DNA of 64,000 nt from Riptortus pedestris. Its lineage: Eukaryota; Arthropoda; Insecta; Hemiptera; Alydidae. Positions 56,513 through 64,000 of the stretch are shown here, one piece after another. The number at the start of each line of letters is the position of its first letter. Position 1 is the first letter of the stretch. A program made the position numbers and the translations under genes. The stretch is taken from assembly GCA_019009955.1 (NCBI GenBank), contig CM032233.1, forward strand, positions 93,224,501-93,288,500, read 5' to 3'. A model generated the notes under the pieces. The model had not been told where the DNA came from, did not search any database, and saw only the letters and a list, made by a program, of their open reading frames with translations.

Positions 56513-56967
56513 TGGTGGGGCAGAAGTGATGGTGCCACTCTCAAGCCTGTCATAGAGGGTAGTCACTTGAAATTTCTTATTATTCATGTAGTCCTTTAGT
56601 CAGCTGTTAGGTGTTATCTTCATTTCGGGGGAGTTTGTTTATCTCGTAACGTAGTTCTTAACGTGCCTGTATTGTCTGTCCATATGGAGGTCGTTTTGAG
56701 CCCAATGAGTTCTTCGTTATCAAGTCTTGTTGGGATTTCCATTTTGCATGTTATTTAGCAAGTATTATTTTATTAAATGAAGCAACGAGTTGAACTTTAA
56801 AAGTCATATTTATTTGTAGACTAAAATATCAAAATGAAATAAACAGAATAAAATCATAATTGGGCCCTTGGTTTTAGCGCCCCTAAAGGATGGCGCCCGT
56901 GTGCATTGCACACTTTGCACATATGGTAGCGGGGCCCTTTTTATTACTATTTTTTATTTATCTTATT

Positions 56968-57042
<75 letters not shown>

Positions 57043-57053
57043 TTATGTGTGTA

Positions 57054-57105
<52 letters not shown>

Positions 57106-57109
57106 TGTT

Positions 57110-57192
<83 letters not shown>

Positions 57193-57573
57193 TATATATA
57201 GATAGTTTTGAACTGACCTCATTTTCGTCATCTCCTAGGTAGGATCGATGGATATTTGAAGAAAAATTTCGAAAATCTCGTTAATATTCATGATAGAGAA
57301 AATATGTATATTTATAGGTGATTACATTGTTAATAAGATTGTAAATATACATTTTCTCGATCTGATGTATAATAACGAAGATATTTGGAATTTTCAAAAT
57401 TCTCACCTTTAAACCACTCCACCCTCAGTTCCGGTTTTAGCAGTTAACGAACTTGATCTTTATTTTTACATAAACCACTTATATATCGAGTTTGGTGACG
57501 ATGGGACAAAAAATTCGACCACTCGAGTAGTATCAGACATATATATTTGTATTTATAATTTTGAACGGACGTC
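56362..57573 (-). repeat. Right arm of the large inverted duplication
   Basis: Mirror image of 52645-53756; the inner edge is AATTAACCAAGTGTATAGTGC and the outer edge TTTTGAACGGACGTCAT. The AT block at 56973-57200 is several times longer than its counterpart, which explains the greater length. Confidence 0.85.
56973..57200. repeat. Compound (AT)n/(GTAT)n microsatellite
   Basis: About 228 bp of AT with GTAT and TTATAT interruptions, an expansion of the 55-bp tract in the left arm. Confidence 0.9.
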
Positions 57574-57775
57574 ATATATCCTGGCGGAACGAACTCACTG
57601 TGTGATATGCCAATTTTGAATATGTTTGTGAATCCTTGAAGCTCAATGCCCCTTTTTTCCTGGAGTTTTCCCAATTCCTAAAGCCCTCCTTACTTACCCT
57701 TGGCCTGCCTCTCTTCACATTTACAATGTAACCTAAGACGAGTGAGGTCGGTTCTTCCCGCACTACCCTTCAACC
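57574..57775 (-). pseudogene. Possible hAT-like transposase zinc-finger remnant
   Basis: Minus-strand translation includes RGRPRVSKEGFRNWENSRKK and a short His/Lys-rich continuation. The G-F-x-N-W block resembles the TTF/ZMYM-type finger near the N-terminus of some hAT transposases, but metal ligands are not all visible. It starts exactly at the outer edge of the right arm. Confidence 0.25.
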
Positions 57776-58030
57776 TTATAGGTATATTTTTTTTATTATT
57801 ACTTATTCTCTGTGTATCCCCTTTCTAATTCCTATTCGTTTTTAGTTTTATTTAAATCGGTTAGAGTATTCTTATTCCAAGCCTAAATAAAAAATATTCG
57901 TTCCAACCTCTATTATGCGAGGTACAGCCAAATGGGTAGTGTGGTAATAACGTCATAAATTAATATTTTGCTGTCTTTATTCGAAAATGTATGTGATCTA
58001 TATCACACTCGATATTTAACTATTTAATTC
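57776..58030 (+). mobile_element. HINE-like second-module fragment, interrupted
   Basis: CTATTATGCGAGGTACAGCC to CACTCGATATTTAACTATTTAA matches the diverged module. It resumes at about 58540-58690 after a Penelope-like terminus. Confidence 0.5.
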
Positions 58031-58545
58031 ATATGTCGCTGGATGTGGCAGTGCAAATCTATGAAACAGGTCTTAATAACAGGAAGTCTTCTCACCAATT
58101 TCTTTATTAAAGCACAAGGCCTTTCGGCACTAACGTACCATCATCAGGTGCTAACAACTAAACAAAAAAAGAAACATGTTTAAGGCCATGTGATGTATAA
58201 AGAAACTTACATTTGAAATGTCCCAACCTAAATTAAATTACTATTATCAGTCACACACATTGTCTTATCTTAAAAACATTAAATCAGAGTCAATCGTATA
58301 AACTATTAAAATATAATTATTAATTATTATTTTTTTTTATTTATTATTATTATTATTATTTTATTATTATTTGAATTAATTTATAATATACTTAAAATGG
58401 CATAATACCTAAATAAATATATACATATTTTTAACATGAAAAGCATGAATATGGTATAATTCCGATTATTTAACAGCACTACGGCTTTGGGGTCTCTGCT
58501 GGCGACTACCAGAGAGAGTTTATAATTTAAGTATTTCATTCGCCA
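58031..58545 (-). mobile_element. Penelope-like terminus (third family), minus strand
   Basis: It inserts into the HINE fragment. It carries the best hammerhead-like fold of the window at 58111-58152 and an (ATT)n stretch near 58322-58370. No coding sequence. Class inferred from the ribozyme-like motif and its GCACAAGGCCTTTCGGCAC context. Confidence 0.45.
58111..58152 (-). ncRNA. Hammerhead-ribozyme-like fold with all three stems
   Basis: Minus strand, 5' to 3': AGCAC (stem I), CUGAUGA, an extra U, GGUAC, loop GUUA, GUGCC (stem II, 5 bp with one G-U), GAAA, GGCC, UU, GUGCU (5-bp stem I partner). Stem III is minimal: the last A of GAAA pairs the first U across GGCC. Only the unpaired U before stem II departs from the consensus. 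Confidence 0.55.
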
Positions 58546-59630
58546 CTAAACAATATGTTAGTAGTTAGCTGGAATGCCAGGGAGAGGGAGATTGTAGGGG
58601 GTGGGCGAGGGGCTCAAAAATTCAAAATAGCTAGTCGGATAAAAAATGTTATAAATCGCTTGGCCCAAATGTATGATTAGAGAAATATCATTTGTTTGAA
58701 ATAAATGAAAGTATTCTTCTTATTTTGGACTCAATATTTTTCAATTTTTTTCATAGTTTAGTGGCAAGGATCACCAATAAAAACAACATTCTTTCCCCTC
58801 ACATTTTATTCAAAATTGTCCTCAATGTTTTGTGGCTTACATTCTACCCCTTCAGGAGCTTTATTCCTAGGGAACCTGGCCATAATAACATTTTATTATT
58901 GAAATAATACATTTGAGCAGAGCTTAAAATAGTTTTCCACCTGAAAATGATCCCCTTTTCCCAATATATTTATATTTGTGACTGGAGGTTTGAAGCATAT
59001 TCTTGTTTTAAGATTATGTTTTATAATGGTTTTGTAGATAAAGACTCAAATAAAGATTGTGTCCTGTTTTTCTTTATTTATTGTTTTGTACATATTCAAA
59101 TTTATTTTTCCAGGTCGATGGTGTAACTTCACTTCAGTATTTTTCCGGCAGTAGACCCTATGCAAACCAGACCTGAAATCAATGCCAGACATAAGACATT
59201 TAGTGAGCGTTAACTTGAAAAATTATATATGTACACATATATGAAAAAAAAAATGAGCGTAAACTATAATTTTAGGTAACTCTTTTCTGAACAATTCTAA
59301 TATTATACAAATTTTCCAATGAAACGCATATATATACAACTATGGTTTTCTATCATATCCCTTCTCTGAAACTGAACCACTCTTTGTCCGATTTCAGTGG
59401 ATAAAATATAGTTAAGGATTAGGATTAGGCTTTATTTCGGTAATCTACTCCTAGGTTCTTCTGCCCTTTATTTTTTCGACACCGTCGTATAATTATTAAT
59501 CGTTTTATAGTATCATGTTCAGTTATATTGCTTAACAAATTGGGTAAAGTGCTTAACATTTTGGTTGAATCTGATTACTAAATAACGTGTCACAATATTT
59601 TATTACAACACTAGGTATCATATATATATA
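58546..59630. other. HINE remnant, dispersed module and AT-rich spacer; no gene
   Basis: Second-module HINE sequence continues to about 58690. Positions 58915-59035 (TTTGAGCAGAGCTTAAAATAG through GGAGGTTTGAAGCATATTC) are the third copy of the module seen at 1208 and 29497. The rest is AT-rich without coding potential. Confidence 0.5.
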
Positions 59631-60535
59631 TATACTAGCTGAGATACCCGGCATCGCTCGGGAATTCATTTGAGGCTGAATGGTGATGGTATTTTTTTGG
59701 CTAGGCTTTACTTTGCACAATATTTTGACATTTACCCGTCCCAGTGGGGTAGTTAAATACCCGTCGTTTCTGTGGATTTGTTAATAATAAAATTATTTTT
59801 TTATGTAAGACTTCACTGTTCTCCATATTGCCATATTTCCCGTTTCCTTTGCATTATGCATAGATTTGATTTATTAAGCACAAAATATTAACATACATTT
59901 GAATTAATTTTTCCCGGTGAGGTACCTGGTAGTTCCAAAGAAATGTTGAGCAAATTCCTCTAAATAATAAAATAAACAACTTTGTTATGTGCATATTTGC
60001 CGAAACCCCAATAGGAAACGAAATATCACTATTTTTAATTTCAGGCCTCCCTTATAACCCCCACTCCTGCCCGTCCCTAGAAATGTTAGTATGGCTTATT
60101 ATAAGGAAGACGTTAGTGCTAATTCACATACCGAGTTTGGTTTAGTTCGGTTGAGTCTTTTGTGCCAAATAAAATTGTTGACTTCCGCTATCATTTTTAG
60201 CGTATAACGCCTTTATACTTAGGTATACGACAAAAGTGTATATGACAAACGTTTCTCTAAATAACAAAATAAACAACTTTTGTTATGTGCATATTTGCCG
60301 AAACCCCAATAGGAAACGAAATATCACTATTTTTAATTTCAGGCCTCCCTTATAACCCCCACTCCTGCCCGTCCCTAGAAATGTTAGTAAGGCTTATTAT
60401 AAGGAAGACTTTAGTGCTAATTCACATACCGAGTTTGGTTTGGTGGTTGGTTATGCGTGAAAAGGTAACAAACAAACAAACAAATAAACAAACAAACACA
60501 CACGAAAGAAACAAAATGCAGTTATGGTGTCTATG
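59631..60535 (+). mobile_element. CCCGGC-type dispersed repeat with internal 298-bp duplication
   Basis: It starts ACTAGCTGAGATACCCGGC. Two copies of one unit (AACAACTTTGTTATGTGC through CCCTTATAACCCCCACTCC to GCTAATTCACATACCGAG) are spaced 298 bp apart and nearly identical. The 3' end is GCGTGAAAAGGTAACAAACA and a CAAA-rich tail, suggesting retroposition. Confidence 0.6.
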
Positions 60536-60603
60536 ACATGTGAAACGAAAAGTTATCGTGAAATTTTGCGAAAAAAATCAATGTACAGACGGAGGTTACA
60601 ATT

Positions 60604-60608
<5 letters not shown>

Positions 60609-60656
<48 letters not shown>
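60609..60656. repeat. (AT)n microsatellite
   Basis: Perfect AT run directly before a Penelope-like terminus. Confidence 0.9.
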
Positions 60657-60658
<2 letters not shown>

Positions 60659-60890
60659 TGTTATTGTTGTTTTTTGGAGTTTTGGTCAATGTTGGTGAAA
60701 AAAAGTTAAGTTTATGCCAATATTTCGAGAATGTTAATATTCTCTTCTTCAGGTTAAGACTAGAAATACTTAAAAACTATTGTGCATTATGTATTGCACT
60801 TCTGATTACATTAGGAACAATGGTTGTAACCTTGTAGGAAGGTATACGGGTATATAAATATAACATGGTCGAAATCATCCACACAATTTT
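60657..60890 (-). mobile_element. Penelope-like terminus, same family as 42249-42450
   Basis: GGTGTTATTGTTGTTTTTTGGAGTTTTGGTCAATGTTGG through TTCTTCAGGTTAAGACTAG matches 42280-42390. The right end, ATATAACATGGTCGAAATCATCC, is the inverted counterpart of the left end at 42249-42275, so the terminus has inverted ends. Confidence 0.6.
60715..60757 (-). ncRNA. Hammerhead-like fold, decayed stem I
   Basis: CUGAAGA, an extra A, a perfect 6-bp stem II (GAGAAU/AUUCUC), GAAA, UAUU and GGCA. The stem I partner has decayed to UAAC. Its sister at 42335 keeps stem I but has a mismatch in stem II, so the ancestral sequence probably had both. Confidence 0.4.
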
Positions 60891-60892
60891 AG

Positions 60893-61026
60893 ATATATAT
60901 CATTTTGAACGGACCTCATTTTCGTCATCTCCTAGGTAGTATCGATGGAAATTTGAGGACATTTTTCAGAAATCGCGTCATGAGTACACCCTCAATAACT
61001 GATTTCCATTAAGGAAAATCTGCTAA
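60893..61026 (-). mobile_element. HINE-like 5'-end fragment, minus strand
   Basis: TTTTGAACGGACCTCATTTTCG, AAATCGCGTCATGAGTACACC and CCATTAAGGAAAATCTGCTA are the inverted leader and terminus. Confidence 0.6.
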
Positions 61027-61309
61027 TGTATAAATATATGTAAACGGCGCTTGAATTTCTTTAAAATAATAATTCATAGATACATTTCTAAAAATATTTA
61101 TCCTTATGAAAAGAAAAATATATATATATACAGAAGAAAGTTCTATAGATAAAATATAGAGAGCACGAATGTGGAAAACTGTATGTAGGTGAAACAAAGA
61201 GAGACTGAGAGAGTGAGGTACTAATTAGTACATACCTTTGTCATAGACCAGTTTGGTTGGAAGTAGTGGGTGTATCACTTGTTTTTAATTATGTCATTAC
61301 TCTGCCATT
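61027..61309. other. Spacer, no gene seen
   Basis: AT-rich, nothing recognised. Confidence 0.4.
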
Positions 61310-62058
61310 CATTTCCATAGAGAACCCTCAAAATTCATATTTACTATTTTTAATATACTTCGCCCATACCACACAATAAGCCGGAAGTCGAGTGAAGTAA
61401 ATCAGTTTTATTTTTGATGACACATTGCCAGCATTTTTCCCTCACAGGTAGTGTTTTTTATGGTTAATATTTCCAGTCAATGGAGGAGTTGATGCTAATT
61501 CACATAGCGAGTTTCGTTCAATTCGGTTCAGTATTTTGTGCCCAATATTGTTTACTCCCACTATAGTTTTTAGTGTATATCTTGTTATACGACAAAAGCG
61601 TATATAACAAAAGTAACTCTAATTAACAAAACAACTCGTGATATATGCGTGTTTGCCGAAAACACAATAGAAAGCCAAATATTGCAATATTTCATTTCAG
61701 GCTTCCCTTATAACCCGTACTCTCGTTCGTTCTTAAAAATATTAATATAGCTTATAATCAAAGAGGCATTAATACTAACCCACATACATACTTTCGTTAA
61801 GGACGGTTTAGTCTTTTGTGCCCTATAAAATTTTTGACTCCCGCTATAGTTTTTAGGATGTATCTCCTTTATACTTCGGTATATGGCAAAAGTGTATATA
61901 TCAAAAGTTGCAATGAAGAACAAAATAAACAACTAAATATCGCTATTTTTAATTTCAGGCCTACCTTATAACTCCCACTCTTGTTCGTCTCAGAGAATAT
62001 TAGTACAGCCTATAGTCTAAGTTGAGTTCGGCGTGAAAAGATACAAACAAACATAAAG
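61310..62058 (+). mobile_element. CCCGGC-type dispersed repeat, 5'-truncated, with diverged tandem units
   Basis: GCTAATTCACATAGCGAG recurs in degraded form about 280 bp later. The end GGCGTGAAAAGATACAAACA matches the tail at 60455-60500. A HINE starts three bases later. Confidence 0.55.
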
Positions 62059-62060
62059 TA

Positions 62061-62600
62061 TTAGCAGATCTTCTTGAAGGGAAATCAGCTTTGAGGCTGT
62101 ACTCTTGACACGATTTTAAAAAAATTCTTCAAATCTCCATCGATCCTAGTAGATGACGAAGTTGAGGTCCGATCAAAATTTTATATATATATATATATAT
62201 ACTTGTCCGTTAACGCTCTAGCGGTCGCAATTTGTTTCTGATCGTTGCGAAACTTGATATTTAATCGTTTTATGTAAAAAGAAAGATGTAGTTGTTAATA
62301 GCTGAAATCCTGCCAATGGGAGAAGGGGGGGTTTAGAGGGGAGGAATTTCAAAAATTCTTAATATCTTATTAAGCGTAGGATCGAAAAATTGTATAGAAC
62401 CAGTCATATTGTAAATGTATTGTTCTATAAATGTTGTTATGTGGGCGTTAATAAATAATAATAATAATAAATGTTGTTATGTACATTTATTTCTCTATCT
62501 TCATTATTAACCGAGATATTGGGATTTTTTAGATTTCAGTCTTCATTAAACCCCAGTTTCTGTAATCGCACGTTAAGTTCAACGTTGAACCGTCTAAAAC
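62061..62600 (+). mobile_element. HINE-like element, 3'-truncated
   Basis: AGCAGATCTTCTTGAAGGGAAATC, the leader, a short (AT)n at 62181-62200, GCTCTAGCGGTCGCAATT and core. A (AATA)n/(TAATAA)n segment at 62445-62470, with GGGCGTTAATAAATAAT, looks like the very end of a SINE. Confidence 0.6.
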
Positions 62601-63196
62601 TGAAAAACCAAAGATTGTGTTCAACAAATCGTGTTGAACAACAGTTATTAAACATCGCATTTATAAGATATTCTGTACAACATGCATCAATCCGATGAAA
62701 AGGGTGTTATATCCAAAACAGCATTTAAACCTTTACATTATAGTTTGTTGGAAATTTCATGAAATTCTACGAAAATCGTGTAATAAGCACTATCTCAATC
62801 ACAACAACAAGCTGGTTTTCCTCATGGGAAATCGGCCTGATACTCATCAGTTCTTTGTGCGGTGAAACATTTCTGAGGCTTATACGATTTTGAAGTTTTG
62901 TCTATTGATATTCAATGGGGACGTGAAAGACAAAATCAAAATGAAAGGACATAAGGGGGATGGATGCTTTTCAAACAGGTTTTCAAATTGTAATGGACAG
63001 CCCAGTTATAACACATATAATATATTTATACCTTGGCCGCTCTATCCACAGGAAATATAAGTAAAAAACTTGAAAACAAAAATTCTTTCATGTAAAAATA
63101 GAGATTTAATTTGTTAATGGTGGATCAAACTACGATGATCGGTCAGAGAAATATTAAAGCGTAAAGTCTGAAATATCTATATTACATTATTATGAG
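62601..63196. other. AT-rich spacer with HINE module remnants; no gene
   Basis: AATTTGTTAATGGTGGATCAAAC and ACATTATTATGAGTC near 63112-63196 look like decayed HINE module leading into the CT tract. Nothing else recognised. Confidence 0.35.
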
Positions 63197-63720
<524 letters not shown>

Positions 63721-63821
63721 CTCCTCCCGCCCCTGCTTCGGGAATTTTGTTCATAGATATTTGTAATTTAAAACAGTCCCCTTTTTGCAGCGATTTTTAC
63801 TAAATGATCATCAACATTAAT

Positions 63822-63938
63822 TTAATATGGAGGTGGGGCAACAAATCCTTTTTCTGGTGGTACCATAGCAGTATTGATAACATTTTCCTCTCCAGGTTTT
63901 AAAGTTTCTTGGGGTTTTAGTAGTAGTCCATAGCTGTT
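63822..63938 (-). CDS. Probable last coding exon of a host gene, C-terminal PPPY (partial)
   Basis: The minus strand from 63938 encodes NSYGLLLKPQETLKPGEEN, then VINTAMVPPEKGFVAPPPY, then TAA at 63822. The proposed acceptor is GCCAG|AACAGC at 63939. It is preceded by a pyrimidine-leaning stretch and a branch-point-like TACTAAAT, and the frame closes with TAG further upstream. The tail is Pro-rich and ends in a PPxY motif, which in many endosomal or lysosomal membrane proteins recruits NEDD4-family ubiquitin ligases through WW domains. That role is inference. I do not recognise the gene, and the rest lies beyond the window. Protein-like composition and splice context support it; absence of homology evidence limits confidence. 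Confidence 0.45.
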   Translation of the reverse strand, partial: NSYGLLLKPQETLKPGEENVINTAMVPPEKGFVAPPPY

Positions 63939-64000
63939 CTGGCATAAGCAAGCATAAGCAGCATTGGTATTTAGTATAGCCTACCTGCTGACCCAAAAGC

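Noticed and set aside
56868..57242. 124-codon Tyr-Ile ORF, and its match at 52973-53176 on the other strand
   Set aside because: It is the AT microsatellite plus part of the inverted arm. The shared N-terminal residues reflect the DNA duplication, not protein conservation.
60465..60500. (CAAA)n as an independent microsatellite
   Set aside because: It is the tail of the CCCGGC-type repeat; the same ending occurs at 62040.

Overview
This is eukaryotic, AT-rich, repeat-dominated nuclear DNA. An arthropod, probably an insect, fits best. The evidence is an Env-bearing Ty3/gypsy element of errantivirus type, an R2-clade retrotransposon, tRNA-derived SINEs with an (ATT)n-type tail, and a Helentron/HINE (DINE-1-like) family. 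I cannot name the species. Host coding sequence is scarce: I can support one first coding exon with a signal peptide (minus strand, 27841-27928, under a GC-rich promoter-like stretch) and one probable last coding exon ending in PPPY (minus strand, 63822-63938). No complete host gene is visible.

The dominant component is one non-autonomous family that I read as HINE/Helentron-like. I count roughly 30 copies or fragments on both strands, about a fifth of the window. A full copy starts with a palindromic AGCAGATTTCCC block, then a conserved leader, a long (AT)n tract, one or two divergent copies of a module of about 400 bp, an inverted GGGAAATCTGCT, and finally a 3' hairpin (ACGCAG CCC CTGCGT) followed by a T-run. 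These elements host later insertions: SINEs at 9.3 and 12.8 kb, a TSD-flanked insert at 11.2 kb, an R2-like element at 39.4 kb and a Penelope-like terminus at 58.0 kb. None is recognisable from about 15.2 to 28.9 kb, the tract holding the signal-peptide exon and what is probably its first intron.

Layout: 1-15 kb is a CCCGGC-type repeat and a HINE cluster with two SINEs. 15-28.9 kb is the HINE-poor probable intron, with a 46/49-bp dimeric satellite (23.1-24.6 kb), a short sister copy (20.6 kb), a LINE remnant and the exon with its promoter. 30.6-37.5 kb is a nearly intact LTR retroelement (gag, pol, env). Its two LTRs differ by one T in a homopolymer, but pol carries an in-frame stop and lacks the integrase glutamate. 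37.8-42.2 kb is HINEs plus an R2-clade element with an internal deletion. 42.2-45.1 kb holds Penelope-like (GIY-YIG) remnants. 45-50 kb is more HINEs and a SINE. 50.2-51.1 kb is a 61-bp minisatellite. 52.6-57.6 kb is a large inverted duplication with arms of about 1.1-1.2 kb. 58-62.6 kb is Penelope-like termini, CCCGGC-type repeats and HINEs. 63.2-63.7 kb is a 520-bp (CT)n tract beside the PPPY exon.

The most interesting signals are four hammerhead-ribozyme-like folds in Penelope-like termini (42.3, 45.0, 58.1 and 60.7 kb), the HINE family architecture, a very young env-bearing element that nevertheless looks catalytically dead, and the kilobase-scale inverted duplication.
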